From JAOABC01 sp041287495 (GTDB lineage: Bacteria > Aquificota > Aquificia > Aquificales > Hydrogenothermaceae), in NCBI GenBank assembly GCA_041287495.1, contig JBEULE010000010.1:1-29007 (forward strand): a DNA stretch of 29,007 nt. The letters run 5' to 3'. The translations under genes and the position numbers were made by a program. Shown one piece after another: positions 1 to 7,770 of the stretch (position 1 is the stretch's first letter; every line of letters starts with the position of its first letter). Below the pieces are notes generated by a model, which worked only from the letters and a program-made list of their open reading frames with translations, searched no databases and was not told the origin of the DNA.

Positions 1-145
1 GCAAGAGATGGTAATGCCAGGAGACAATGTGGAGTTAGAAGTAGAGTTAATGGTGCCTGTAGCTATGGAAGAGCAGATGAGATTTGCTATCAGAGAAGGT
101 GGAAAAACTGTAGGTGCTGGTGTCGTTACTAAAATACTTGATTAA
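1..145 (+). CDS. tuf: Elongation factor Tu, C-terminal fragment (cut by window edge)
   Basis: The reading frame from base 2 encodes 47 residues ending ..GGKTVGAGVVTKILD and a TAA stop. This is the conserved end of EF-Tu domain 3, the GTPase that delivers aminoacyl-tRNA to the ribosome. The segment PGDNVELEVELMVPVAMEEQMRFAIREGG is the beta-barrel strand pattern typical of bacterial EF-Tu. The gene runs off the left edge. It sits 14 bases upstream of rpsJ, so the str operon appears to read directly into the S10 operon. Identity is secure; nothing can be said about the missing 5' part. Confidence 0.95.
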   Translation, partial: QEMVMPGDNVELEVELMVPVAMEEQMRFAIREGGKTVGAGVVTKILD

Positions 146-159
146 AGAGAGGAAGCAAG

Positions 160-468
160 ATGCACGAGAAGATAAGAATAAAATTAAAAGCTTTTGATCA
201 TAGAGTTTTAGATCAATCTGTGAAACAGATAGTTGATACAGTTAAAAGAGGTGGTGGGATCATAAAAGGTCCCATTCCTTTACCTACAGATAGAAAGATA
301 TGGTGTGTACACAGATCTCCCCACAAATTTGAACAGTCAAGAGAGCATTTTGAGATGAGAATTCATAAGAGACTTATAGATATAGAAAACGCAACACCTC
401 AGACAATAGAAGCATTGATGGATATAAGTTTACCTGCTGGTGTTGATGTAGAAATCAAATTAAGTTAA
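160..468 (+). CDS. rpsJ: 30S ribosomal protein S10
   Basis: The 102-residue product starts MHEKIRIKLKAFDHRVLDQSVKQIVDTV, the canonical S10 opening, and contains the conserved loop GPIPLPTDRKIWCVHRSPHKFEQSREHFEMR. S10 is a head protein of the 30S subunit and, as NusE, a transcription antitermination partner of NusB. Length is normal for the family. The ATG at 160 has a purine-rich GAGGAAG ribosome-binding site just before it. It is the first gene of the S10 order and lies close behind tuf. Confidence 0.98.
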   Translation: MHEKIRIKLKAFDHRVLDQSVKQIVDTVKRGGGIIKGPIPLPTDRKIWCVHRSPHKFEQSREHFEMRIHKRLIDIENATPQTIEALMDISLPAGVDVEIKLS

Positions 469-482
469 AAGGAGTGAAAACG

Positions 483-1163
483 ATGCCAAAGGGCATAATC
501 GGTAAAAAAATAGGAATGACAAGAGTTTTTGTAAATGGTAAAGCAGTGCCTGTAACCGTTATTCAGGCTGGACCTTGTTATGTTGTTGGGGTTAGGACCA
601 AGGAAAGAGATGGTTATGAAGCTGTTCAGCTTGGATTTGGAGAGAGAAAAGAGAAAAATACTCCAAAACCTCTCTTAACTATCTTTAAGAAGATAGGTAT
701 AAAACCTGTTAAAGTTATAAAAGAGTTTAAGCTTAAAGAAGGAGAAACTGTTGAACTTGGACAAGAAATAAGAGTAGATCAGGTTTTTGAAAAAGGAGAC
801 TTAGTAGATGTTACAGGTAAATCTAAAGGTAGGGGATTTACTTCTGTAATGAAAAGATGGGATTTTGCAGGATTTCCTAAATCTCACGGTCATAGATATC
901 ACAGGGCAGTAGGTTCTATAGGTTGTAGAACTGAACCTGGTAGAGTGTGGAAAACAAAGAGAATGGCAGGACACTATGGAAATGAGACTGTAACTGTGTT
1001 AGGTCTTGAAGTTGTTGATATTATCCCGGAAAAAAATGTTATCCTCGTAAAAGGTTCTGTTCCTGGATCGGTAAACTCTACAATTATACTTAGGTCCAGT
1101 GTTATAGCAGACAGAAGAAAAGGTAAATTAAAACTCCAAAAATCAAAAGCTATGTATGTTTAA
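483..1163 (+). CDS. rplC: 50S ribosomal protein L3
   Basis: The product, 226 residues from the ATG at 483, begins MPKGIIGKKIGMTRVF and carries the L3 hallmark region KGRGFTSVMKRWDFAGFPKSHGHRYHRAVGSIGCRTEPGRVWK that enters the peptidyl-transferase area of 23S rRNA. A GTG at 474 would add three residues, but it lies inside the AAAAGGAGTG Shine-Dalgarno stretch, so the ATG eight bases downstream of GGAG is preferred. L3 is an early 50S assembly protein. Second gene of the S10 cluster. Confidence 0.97.
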   Translation: MPKGIIGKKIGMTRVFVNGKAVPVTVIQAGPCYVVGVRTKERDGYEAVQLGFGERKEKNTPKPLLTIFKKIGIKPVKVIKEFKLKEGETVELGQEIRVDQVFEKGDLVDVTGKSKGRGFTSVMKRWDFAGFPKSHGHRYHRAVGSIGCRTEPGRVWKTKRMAGHYGNETVTVLGLEVVDIIPEKNVILVKGSVPGSVNSTIILRSSVIADRRKGKLKLQKSKAMYV

Positions 1164-1185
1164 TCATTTGAAAGAGGTGAAATAA

Positions 1186-1812
1186 ATGCAGTACAGCGTT
1201 GTGAATAAAAACAATCAGGAAGTTGGAAAAGTAGAATTAAGAGAAGATATATTTAATGTAGATGTAAATCAGGGAACAGTTTGGGAAGTTATAAAATGGC
1301 ATTTAGCTTCCAAAAGAGCCGGGACTGCAAGTACAAAAACCAGAGCAGAAGTAGCTGGATCAAATAAAAAAATATATCCTCAAAAAGGAACAGGAAGAGC
1401 AAGACACGGAGATATTAAAGCCAATATATTCGTAGGTGGTGGTGTATCTCACGGACCACATCCAAGAGATTATTACTTTACTCTACCTAAAAAGGTTAGG
1501 AAAAAAGTGTTAAAGGGAAGTTTAACATTTAAAGTTAGAAACAACGAATTTGTGATAGTTGAAGATTTTGATTTTGAACAGCCAAAAACTAAAAATGCAG
1601 TTGAAGTTTTAAAGAATTTTGGTTGTGAGCAGTCAAAAGTTCTATTAGTTTTACCTAATAAAATAGAAAATGTCTATAAATCTTTCAGAAATATACCAAA
1701 GGTTAAAATATTACCTGTAGAAGGACTTAATAGCTACGATATTTTAAACGCTGAAAAAGTAATAGTTTTTAAATCAGCACTTGAGAAGATTCAAGAGAGG
1801 TTAGGGCAATGA
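1186..1812 (+). CDS. rplD: 50S ribosomal protein L4
   Basis: A 208-residue protein of the L4/L1e family. The conserved extended loop is seen as AEVAGSNKKIYPQKGTGRARHGDIKANIFVGGGVSHGPHPRDY, the part that lines the nascent-peptide exit tunnel. A GAAAGAGGTG ribosome-binding site precedes the ATG. In gammaproteobacteria L4 represses its own operon through the S10 leader; the window begins inside tuf, so whether such a leader exists here cannot be judged. The stop overlaps the rplW start (ATGA). Confidence 0.97.
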   Translation: MQYSVVNKNNQEVGKVELREDIFNVDVNQGTVWEVIKWHLASKRAGTASTKTRAEVAGSNKKIYPQKGTGRARHGDIKANIFVGGGVSHGPHPRDYYFTLPKKVRKKVLKGSLTFKVRNNEFVIVEDFDFEQPKTKNAVEVLKNFGCEQSKVLLVLPNKIENVYKSFRNIPKVKILPVEGLNSYDILNAEKVIVFKSALEKIQERLGQ

Positions 1813-2108
1813 AAACACCATATGATGTGATAATTAGACCAGTTATTACTGAAAAAACTGTAAAAGATAACGAGAAAAACAATGTTCTTGTATTTGAAGT
1901 TGCTAAAGATGCCAATAAGATAGAGATCAAAAAAGCTGTTGAAGAGGTTTTCGGATTAAAGGTGAAAGAAGTAAGAACTTTAATAGTTAAGCCAAAGCCT
2001 AAGAGATTTGGTTTTAGATCTTCTGGATATAAAAAAGCTTGGAAGAAGGCTATAGTAAAAGTAGTTTCAGAAAAACCAATAAATATTGCCGAATTAGAGG
2101 TGAAATAA
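1809..2108 (+). CDS. rplW: 50S ribosomal protein L23
   Basis: A 99-residue L23 with the opening MKTPYDVIIRPVITEKT and the internal FEVAKDANKIEIKKAVEEVFGLKVKEVRTL, a standard L23 signature. L23 sits at the tunnel exit and is the docking site for trigger factor and SRP. The start codon overlaps the rplD stop by four bases, implying translational coupling. Length and order are normal. Confidence 0.97.
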   Translation: MKTPYDVIIRPVITEKTVKDNEKNNVLVFEVAKDANKIEIKKAVEEVFGLKVKEVRTLIVKPKPKRFGFRSSGYKKAWKKAIVKVVSEKPINIAELEVK

Positions 2109-2109
2109 G

Positions 2110-2934
2110 ATGGGTGTAAGAAAGTTAAAACCTGTAACAAACGGAACAAGACACGCAATACTGTATGACTTTACAGAGATAACAAAATCGGAACCTGAAA
2201 AATCTCTTGTAGAACCACTTAAAAAACATGCTGGTAGAAATAATCAGGGAAGAATTACAGTAAGACACAGAGGTGGTGGACACAAGAGATTATACAGAAT
2301 AATAGATTTTAAGAGAGATAAATTTGGTGTTCCTGCAAAAGTAGCAGCTATAGAATACGATCCAAACAGATCAGCAAGAATAGCTCTTCTTCACTATTTA
2401 GATGGTGAAAAAAGATACATAATATGGCCTGAAGGTCTTAAAGTTGGTGATATCGTTGTTTCAGGTCCAGACGCTGAAATTAAGGTAGGTAATGCTTTAC
2501 CTCTTGAGAATATTCCTGTTGGTACGCTTATTCACAATATAGAATTAACACCTGGAAAAGGTGGTCAACTTGTTAGAGCAGCTGGAATGTCTGCACAGAT
2601 ACTTGGTAGAGAAGGAGATTACGTTCAGATAAGACTTCCTTCGGGAGAGATAAGATTAGTGTACAAAAAGTGTATGGCAACAGTTGGTGCTGTTGGACTT
2701 GCAGAACATGAGCTTATAGAGCTCGGTAAAGCAGGAAGATCAAGATGGCTTGGAATAAGACCTACAGTGAGAGGGACAGCTATGAATCCTGTAGATCACC
2801 CTCATGGTGGTGGTGAAGGTAAAACTTTTGGTAAGCATCCAGTTTCTCCTTGGGGATTACCTACTAAGGGTTACAAAACAAGAAGAGGTACTAAATATTC
2901 TGATAAATTTATAATAAAACGTAGAGGTAAATAA
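2110..2934 (+). CDS. rplB: 50S ribosomal protein L2
   Basis: A 274-residue L2. The C-terminal motif GTAMNPVDHPHGGGEGKTFGKHPVSPWG, with the histidine-glycine stretch near the peptidyl-transferase centre, is intact, as is the N-terminal RNA-binding region GRITVRHRGGGHKRLYR. L2 is a core 50S assembly protein. The ATG follows the rplW stop by one base, with AGAGGTG upstream inside rplW acting as ribosome-binding site. Confidence 0.98.
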   Translation: MGVRKLKPVTNGTRHAILYDFTEITKSEPEKSLVEPLKKHAGRNNQGRITVRHRGGGHKRLYRIIDFKRDKFGVPAKVAAIEYDPNRSARIALLHYLDGEKRYIIWPEGLKVGDIVVSGPDAEIKVGNALPLENIPVGTLIHNIELTPGKGGQLVRAAGMSAQILGREGDYVQIRLPSGEIRLVYKKCMATVGAVGLAEHELIELGKAGRSRWLGIRPTVRGTAMNPVDHPHGGGEGKTFGKHPVSPWGLPTKGYKTRRGTKYSDKFIIKRRGK

Positions 2935-2936
2935 GG

Positions 2937-3236
2937 ATGGGTTACAAAGGTAAATGGAACGAGAGAAATAAGAACCCGTATGTTAATGAAAAGATACTTA
3001 AGAAAATAAGGAAGATGAATGAAACTGGTGATAGAAAGATAATAAAAGTATGGGATAGAGCTTGTACAATCACCCAAGAGATGGTTGGTCATACAATAGC
3101 TGTATATAATGGTCAAAAGTTCATACCTGTATATATCCAACCTGAGATGGTAGGACATAAGTTAGGTGAATTTTCTCTAACCAGAACTTTCAGAGGCCAT
3201 CCGGATAAATCCGCTAAAGTAGTTAAGAAAAAATAG
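2937..3236 (+). CDS. rpsS: 30S ribosomal protein S19
   Basis: A 99-residue S19 recognised by WDRACTITQEMVGHTIAVYNGQKFIPVYIQPEMVGHKLGEFSLTRTFRGH, the conserved core that contacts 16S rRNA in the 30S head beside S13. The N-terminus is MGYKGKWNERNKNPYVNEKIL, whereas most bacterial S19 proteins open with MGRSLKKGPFVDEHLL, so the head is divergent and slightly longer. The start lies two bases after the rplB stop. Identity is secure. Confidence 0.96.
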   Translation: MGYKGKWNERNKNPYVNEKILKKIRKMNETGDRKIIKVWDRACTITQEMVGHTIAVYNGQKFIPVYIQPEMVGHKLGEFSLTRTFRGHPDKSAKVVKKK

Positions 3237-3251
3237 AGAGAGGAGTAAGAG

Positions 3252-3599
3252 ATGGAGAACACTGCAAGAGCTATTTTAAGATATGCTCATATATCACCAC
3301 TAAAAGCAAGGCAAGTTATAAACCTTATAAGAGGTAAAGATGTAGCTACAGCTTTAGCTATACTACAGCAGATACCCAAAAAATCTGCAAGAATTGTTGA
3401 AAAAGTTCTCAAAAGTGCTATAGCAAATGCAGAATTTAAAGGTATGGATGTGGACAACCTTTATATAGTAAAGATACATGCTGAACAAGGTCCTATGTTA
3501 AAGAGATACACACCTAGAGCCCATGGAAGAGCTACGATGATAAGAAGAAGATTCTCTCACATATACATATATTTAGCTGAAAGAAATCAGGAGGAATAA
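3252..3599 (+). CDS. rplV: 50S ribosomal protein L22
   Basis: A 115-residue L22 with SPLKARQVINLIRGKDVATAL near the start and the C-terminal hairpin region MLKRYTPRAHGRATMIRRRFSHIYIYLAER, which reaches into the exit tunnel and is the known site of macrolide-resistance changes in this family. The Shine-Dalgarno GAGAGAGGAG lies between the rpsS stop and the ATG. Normal length and place. Confidence 0.97.
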   Translation: MENTARAILRYAHISPLKARQVINLIRGKDVATALAILQQIPKKSARIVEKVLKSAIANAEFKGMDVDNLYIVKIHAEQGPMLKRYTPRAHGRATMIRRRFSHIYIYLAERNQEE

Positions 3600-3601
3600 A
3601 T

Positions 3602-4291
3602 ATGGGTCAGAAAGTTCACCCAATAGGATTTAGAATAGGAATAACACAGGATTGGAAATCAAAATGGTATACAGACAAAAAGAAGTATACAAAAGCTCTC
3701 CATGAAGACATTGCTATAAGAAAGTTTATAGAGGAAAGATATAAGCAAGCTGGTATAGCTGACGTTATCATTGAAAGATTAGGTGATAAAATGAGAGTTA
3801 AAATCCTTGCTGCAAGACCAGGTATAGTTATCGGAAGAAAAGGTGCAGAAGTAGAGGAAGTTAACGAAATGATTAAAAAGATAACATCTGCAAGAGATGT
3901 TATAGTTAATGTAGATGAAGTTAAGAAACCTGAACTTAATGCGAAACTTGTTGCAGAAGATATAGCTCTTCAACTTGAAAGAAGAGTGACACATAGAAGA
4001 GCTATGAAGAAAGCTATAGATGCTGCTTTAAAAGCAGGAGCAAAAGGTATAAAAACCCAGGTCGGTGGAAGAATAGGTGGCGTTGACCTTGCAAGAAAAG
4101 AGTGGTTCATGGCTGGAAGGATGCCACTTCAGACACTTAGAGCCGATATAGATTATGCAACAGCAAGAGCTTCAACAAAGTATGGTATTCTCGGAGTAAA
4201 AGTTTGGATCTACAAAGGCGATAAACTTGAAGATAAACATGAAGAAATCCTCAAAAAAATAGAAGATGAACTTCATTCAATCGAAAAATAA
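3602..4291 (+). CDS. rpsC: 30S ribosomal protein S3
   Basis: A 229-residue S3. It begins MGQKVHPIGFRIGITQDWKSKWY, contains the KH-domain GxxG segment as ARPGIVIGRKGAEVE (about residues 75-90) and the C-terminal domain GGRIGGVDLARKEWFMAGRMPLQTLRADIDYA. S3 forms part of the mRNA entry channel with S4 and S5. A strong AGGAGG precedes the ATG, which lies two bases after the rplV stop. Confidence 0.98.
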   Translation: MGQKVHPIGFRIGITQDWKSKWYTDKKKYTKALHEDIAIRKFIEERYKQAGIADVIIERLGDKMRVKILAARPGIVIGRKGAEVEEVNEMIKKITSARDVIVNVDEVKKPELNAKLVAEDIALQLERRVTHRRAMKKAIDAALKAGAKGIKTQVGGRIGGVDLARKEWFMAGRMPLQTLRADIDYATARASTKYGILGVKVWIYKGDKLEDKHEEILKKIEDELHSIEK

Positions 4292-4304
4292 GGAGGTATG
4301 AAAT

Positions 4305-4724
4305 ATGTCACTTCTTCAACCAAAGAAAGTTAAATGGAGAAAGCAACAAAGAGGCAGAATGAAAGGAAAAGCCTCAAGAAGAAATACTGTAGATTTTGGT
4401 GAATACGGTCTTCAAGCATTAGAACCTTGCTGGATGACTTCAAGACAGATTGAAGCAGCAAGGATAGCTATCGTTAGAGAAGCTAAAAAAGGAGCAAAAG
4501 TATGGATAAGAGTTTTTCCCCAAAAACCTATTACTAGGAAACCTGCTGAGACTCGTATGGGTAAAGGAAAAGGTGATTTAGATCAGTTTGTTGCTGTTGT
4601 AAAACCTGGACATATCCTTTTTGAACTTGCAGGTGTTCCTGAAGAAGTTGCTCAAGAAGCTTTTAGAAAAGCAAGCCACAAACTTCCAATTAAAACAAGA
4701 ATAGTTAAAGCTCAAGAGGTGTAA
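4305..4724 (+). CDS. rplP: 50S ribosomal protein L16
   Basis: A 139-residue L16, opening MSLLQPKKVKWRKQQRGRMKGKASRRNTVDFGEYGLQALEPCWMTSRQIEAARIAI with the typical VWIRVFPQKPITRKPAETRMGKGKG core. L16 is a late-assembly 50S protein near the A site. TAAGGAGG before the ATG is a near-perfect ribosome-binding site. The usual rplP-rpmC-rpsQ order follows. Confidence 0.98.
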   Translation: MSLLQPKKVKWRKQQRGRMKGKASRRNTVDFGEYGLQALEPCWMTSRQIEAARIAIVREAKKGAKVWIRVFPQKPITRKPAETRMGKGKGDLDQFVAVVKPGHILFELAGVPEEVAQEAFRKASHKLPIKTRIVKAQEV

Positions 4725-4727
4725 AAG

Positions 4728-4925
4728 ATGAAAGCATCAGAACTAAGAAAATTGACAGACCAAGAATTAAAAGATAGATTAATAGAGTTAAAAAAGAAAC
4801 TTATGAACCTTAGATTTCAAAATGCTCTAGGTTCTTTATCTAAAAACAGTGAAATAAGAGAAACAAAAAGAGATATAGCTAGGATTTTAACCATATTGAG
4901 AGAAAGAGAATTAAAAAAGAGTTAA
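4728..4925 (+). CDS. rpmC: 50S ribosomal protein L29
   Basis: A small 65-residue protein, MKASELRKLTDQELKDRLIELKKKLMNLRFQNALGSLSKNSEIRETKRDIARILT, matching the two-helix L29 fold and its length. L29 binds beside L23 near the tunnel exit. Only three bases separate it from the rplP stop; the GAGGTG at the end of rplP supplies the ribosome-binding site. Confidence 0.96.
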   Translation: MKASELRKLTDQELKDRLIELKKKLMNLRFQNALGSLSKNSEIRETKRDIARILTILRERELKKS

Positions 4926-4938
4926 GAGGTGAATCTTG

Positions 4939-5202
4939 ATGGTAGAAGTTAAGAAAAACATTAAAGAATTTGTTGGTGTCGTAGTTAGTGACAAAATGGA
5001 TAAAACTGTAGTTGTTGCAGTCGAAAGGATACAATCGCACCCATTATATGGAAAACGCATAAAGAAAACAAAGAAGTTTCATGCCCATGATGAAGAGAAT
5101 AGATGTAAGGTAGGAGATGTTGTTAGAATAAGAGAGACCAGACCTCTTTCAAAGCTCAAAAGATGGGAAGTTGTAGAAATAATATCTAAAAAATCTGAGT
5201 AA
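4939..5202 (+). CDS. rpsQ: 30S ribosomal protein S17
   Basis: An OB-fold protein of 87 residues with EFVGVVVSDKMDKTVVVAVERIQSHPLYGKRIKKTKKFHAHDEENRCKVGDVVRIRETRPLSKLKRWEVVEI, the full S17 signature. The frame opens TTG-ATG; the ATG at 4939 is preferred because it is correctly spaced from AAGAGGTG at 4924-4931. It is the last gene of the classical S10 operon and is followed by a promoter-bearing gap. Confidence 0.97.
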   Translation: MVEVKKNIKEFVGVVVSDKMDKTVVVAVERIQSHPLYGKRIKKTKKFHAHDEENRCKVGDVVRIRETRPLSKLKRWEVVEIISKKSE

Positions 5203-5231
5203 TTGATTTTGTTAGAAAAAAATAGTATAAT
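5203..5231 (+). promoter_or_regulatory. Internal promoter at the S10/spc border (upstream of rplN)
   Basis: TTGATT at 5203-5208 and a perfect TATAAT at 5226-5231 are separated by exactly 17 bases in the A+T-rich gap after rpsQ. The predicted start is near 5238, giving a leader of about 33 bases before the rplN ATG. In E. coli the separate spc operon also starts at rplN. The match is to the general sigma-70 consensus; no transcript data were available. Confidence 0.65.
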
Positions 5232-5270
5232 ATTAGTTTGTCATTTTATTAAAAAAGAGGAGTGCCGAAG

Positions 5271-5639
5271 ATGATACAGAGAGGTACATATTTAAATACA
5301 GCTGATAATTCTGGTGCAAAGAAAGTTCAGTGTATAGGTATTCCAGGTGGTGCAAAAAAGATGCACGCTACAGTAGGGGATGTTATAACTGTTACAGTTA
5401 AATCTGCAATACCTAATGGAACCGCTAAAAAAGGAAAAGTTTATAAAGCTGTTGTGGTTAGAACCAAGAAGGAAGTTAGAAGACCTGATGGTAGTTATGT
5501 AAAAGCTGATGATAATGCTGTTGTTTTACTTAATAACCAATTAGAACCGATTGGAACCCGTATATTAGGTCCTGTCTGTAGGGAGCTCAGGGCAAAGGGG
5601 TTCTATAGGATAATATCCCTTGCTCCGGAGGTAATTTAA
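5271..5639 (+). CDS. rplN: 50S ribosomal protein L14
   Basis: From the ATG at 5271 the product is 122 residues, the standard L14 length, starting MIQRGTYLNTADNSGAKKVQCIGIPGG. The centre GDVITVTVKSAIPNGTAKKGKVYKAVVVRTKKEVRRPDGSYVKADDNAVVLLNN is diagnostic. An upstream in-frame GTG at 5262 overlaps the AGAGGAG ribosome-binding site and is rejected as start. L14 forms an intersubunit bridge and is the contact site of the silencing factor RsfS. First gene behind the predicted spc promoter. Confidence 0.98.
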   Translation: MIQRGTYLNTADNSGAKKVQCIGIPGGAKKMHATVGDVITVTVKSAIPNGTAKKGKVYKAVVVRTKKEVRRPDGSYVKADDNAVVLLNNQLEPIGTRILGPVCRELRAKGFYRIISLAPEVI

Positions 5640-5640
5640 A

Positions 5641-6000
5641 ATGCTTAAATTAAGAAAAGGTGATACAGTTATAGTTTTAACAGGTAAAGATAAAGGGAAG
5701 ATAGGAAAAATAAAAGCTATAGTAAGAAAAGATGGAAAAGTTAGAGCAGTTGTCGAGGGAGTTAACATAGTAAAGAAACATGTCAGAGGAATCGAAGGTG
5801 TAAGAGAAGGTGGTATATTTGAAGTTGAAAGACCTATAGATATCTCTAATATAGCATTTTATGATGAAAAAAGTAAAAAAGCAGTAAAGGTTGGTTTTAA
5901 GATAGTAAAGGAAGGAGATAAAACTGTTAAATATAGAATAAATAAAAAGACCGGTGAAATTATAGATAAAATCTGGGAAAAAATCAAAAAAGAGGTATAG
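5641..6000 (+). CDS. rplX: 50S ribosomal protein L24
   Basis: A 119-residue L24 with an N-terminal KOW motif, KLRKGDTVIVLTGKDKGKIGKIKAI, and GVNIVKKHVRG. L24 initiates 50S assembly. The C-terminal part, from about residue 85 (VGFKIVKEGDKTVKYRINKKTGEIIDKIWEKIKKEV), is somewhat longer and more charged than in many L24 proteins of about 105 residues. The ATG is one base past the rplN stop, with GGAGG inside the end of rplN. Confidence 0.97.
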   Translation: MLKLRKGDTVIVLTGKDKGKIGKIKAIVRKDGKVRAVVEGVNIVKKHVRGIEGVREGGIFEVERPIDISNIAFYDEKSKKAVKVGFKIVKEGDKTVKYRINKKTGEIIDKIWEKIKKEV

Positions 6001-6003
6001 CAA

Positions 6004-6567
6004 ATGGCTGCTGTAGTAGGATATAAACCAAGACTTCAAAGAAAGTACGAAGAAGAAGTAGCAAAAAAGCTTATGGAAAGATTTAATTATAAAAGTCCTA
6101 TGGAAATACCAAAACTAAAGAAAATCGTTATTAATATGGGTGTAGGAGAAGCTATAGGTGATATAAAGCAACTTGATAGGGCTATGGAGGACCTTACAGC
6201 AATAGCAGGACAGAAACCTATGATAACCAGAGCAAAAAAATCAGAAGCTGCATTTAAACTTAGAAAGGGAATGCCTATAGGTTTAAAAGTTACCCTCAGA
6301 AAAGATAGAATGTGGGACTTCTTAGATAAACTTATATCTGTCGCTCTTCCAAGGGTTAGAGACTTTAGAGGTCTAAACCCTAAATCTTTTGATGGAAGAG
6401 GAAATTATGCTTTTGGAATCTCTGAACAGATTATATTCCCGGAGATAGATTACGATAAGGTAGATAAAATCAGAGGAATGGATATTATAATAGAAACTTC
6501 TGCTAAAACTGATGAAGAAGCTCTTTGGCTACTCTCATTGCTAGGATTACCAATAAGATCCGCTTAA
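6004..6567 (+). CDS. rplE: 50S ribosomal protein L5
   Basis: A 187-residue L5 containing KIVINMGVGEAIGDIKQLDRAMEDLTAIAGQKPMITRAKKSEAAFKLRKGMPIGLKVTLR and the C-terminal FPEIDYDKVDKIRGMDIIIETSAKTDEEALWLLSLLGLPIR. L5 belongs to the 5S rRNA-L5-L18 particle of the central protuberance. The start three bases after rplX is preceded by AAAGAGGTA. Confidence 0.98.
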   Translation: MAAVVGYKPRLQRKYEEEVAKKLMERFNYKSPMEIPKLKKIVINMGVGEAIGDIKQLDRAMEDLTAIAGQKPMITRAKKSEAAFKLRKGMPIGLKVTLRKDRMWDFLDKLISVALPRVRDFRGLNPKSFDGRGNYAFGISEQIIFPEIDYDKVDKIRGMDIIIETSAKTDEEALWLLSLLGLPIRSA

Positions 6568-6582
6568 TATAGGAGGAAATAG

Positions 6583-6771
6583 ATGGCACGTAAATGTTTA
6601 ATCGTTAAATCTTTTATGAAAAAACCTAAATACAAGACAAGGAACCACTCTAGATGTCCCCTCTGTGGAAGACCAAGAGGTTTTATAAGACAGTTTAATA
6701 TGTGTAGAATATGTTTCAGGGAAAGAGCTTTAAGAGGAGAAATCCCTGGAGTTAAAAAAGCAAGTTGGTAG
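6583..6771 (+). CDS. rpsN: 30S ribosomal protein S14, zinc-binding short type
   Basis: A 62-residue S14 of the short type with two CxxC pairs, CPLC and CRIC (within SRCPLCGRPRGFIRQFNMCRICFRERALRGEIPGVKKASW). Known family structures place a structural zinc here, unlike the longer zinc-free S14 of E. coli. S14 sits in the 30S head near S3 and S10. A clean TAGGAGG precedes the ATG. The stop directly abuts the rpsH ribosome-binding site. Confidence 0.97.
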   Translation: MARKCLIVKSFMKKPKYKTRNHSRCPLCGRPRGFIRQFNMCRICFRERALRGEIPGVKKASW

Positions 6772-6782
6772 AGGAGGAAACG

Positions 6783-7193
6783 ATGATTACAGATCCTATT
6801 GCAGATATGTTTGCAAGAATAAACAATGCAATAAAAGCTAGAAAAGATGAGGTAGAAATCCCGGAATCTAAAATAAAGGTTAAGATAGCAGAGATACTTA
6901 AAAAAGAAGGCTACATAGAAGATTTCGTTGTTTCTGAGGAGAATAAAAAAGGAAATCAAGGTACACTGATAATAAAACTTAAATATCATGGAAGAAGAAA
7001 TACTAAACCTGCTATATCTAAGATAGAGAGAGTATCTAAACCAGGTTTAAGAAAATATGTATCAGCAGATAAAATACCATATGTTCAAAAAGGTTTAGGT
7101 ATAGCCATACTGACAACAAATAAAGGTATATTGACAGATCATGAAGCCAGAAAACATAGAGTTGGTGGTGAAATTATCTGTTATGTTTGGTAA
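6783..7193 (+). CDS. rpsH: 30S ribosomal protein S8
   Basis: From the ATG at 6783 the product is 136 residues: MITDPIADMFARINNAIKARKDEVEIPESKIKVKIAEILKKEGYIEDF, ending with the S8 motif GLGIAILTTNKGILTDHEARKHRVGGEIICYVW. An upstream in-frame GTG at 6765 lies inside rpsN and is not needed, because GAGGAGG sits correctly before 6783. S8 binds the central domain of 16S rRNA and in E. coli represses spc genes. Confidence 0.97.
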   Translation: MITDPIADMFARINNAIKARKDEVEIPESKIKVKIAEILKKEGYIEDFVVSEENKKGNQGTLIIKLKYHGRRNTKPAISKIERVSKPGLRKYVSADKIPYVQKGLGIAILTTNKGILTDHEARKHRVGGEIICYVW

Positions 7194-7212
7194 AAACTAC
7201 AAGGAGGCTTAA

Positions 7213-7755
7213 ATGTCAAGGATAGGGAAAAAGCCAATACCTTTACCGAAAGGTGTTGAGATTAATATTCAAGGTTCCACTGTAACCGTAAAAGGTCCTA
7301 AAGGAACTATTACAAAAACTTTTAATCCAGCTGTGACTATAAAGAAAGAAGGCGAAGAGATAATTGTGGAGAGAAAGGATGATACTCCTTTCAGTAGAGC
7401 ACTTCATGGTACTGTAAGGGCAATAGTGGCAAATATGGTTAAAGGTGTTACAGAAGGCTTCACAGAGGAGCTTGAGATAGTCGGTATAGGTTACAGAGGT
7501 GCAGTTAAAGGTAAAACATTAGAGTTATCTCTTGGATACTCTCATCCTGTTATTTATCAGATACCTGAAGGAATTCAGATAACAATGGAAGGAAATAATA
7601 TAATAAAAATTTTTGGTATAGATAAAGAAAAAGTAGGTCAAACTGCTGCTGAAATTAGGTCTTTCAGAGAACCTGATCCATATAAAGGTAAGGGTATAAG
7701 GTACAAAGGGGAGGTAATAAAACTAAAAGCTGGTAAAACTGTAGGTAAAAAATAG
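7213..7755 (+). CDS. rplF: 50S ribosomal protein L6
   Basis: A 180-residue L6, opening MSRIGKKPIPLPKGVEINIQGSTVTVKGPKGT and ending with EIRSFREPDPYKGKGIRYKGEVIKLKAGKTVGKK, both diagnostic. The two tandem L6 domains span about residues 10-80 and 90-165. L6 lies near the sarcin-ricin loop and the L7/L12 stalk base. AAGGAGG precedes the ATG. Confidence 0.98.
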   Translation: MSRIGKKPIPLPKGVEINIQGSTVTVKGPKGTITKTFNPAVTIKKEGEEIIVERKDDTPFSRALHGTVRAIVANMVKGVTEGFTEELEIVGIGYRGAVKGKTLELSLGYSHPVIYQIPEGIQITMEGNNIIKIFGIDKEKVGQTAAEIRSFREPDPYKGKGIRYKGEVIKLKAGKTVGKK

Positions 7756-7770
7756 TGAGAGGTGAAGTAG

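Noticed and set aside
1769..2158. 129-codon open frame antisense to rplW
   Set aside because: Lies opposite an unquestionable ribosomal gene and has no ribosome-binding site or family resemblance. Other reverse-strand frames (for example 23410-23808 and 24632-24928) were dismissed for the same reason.
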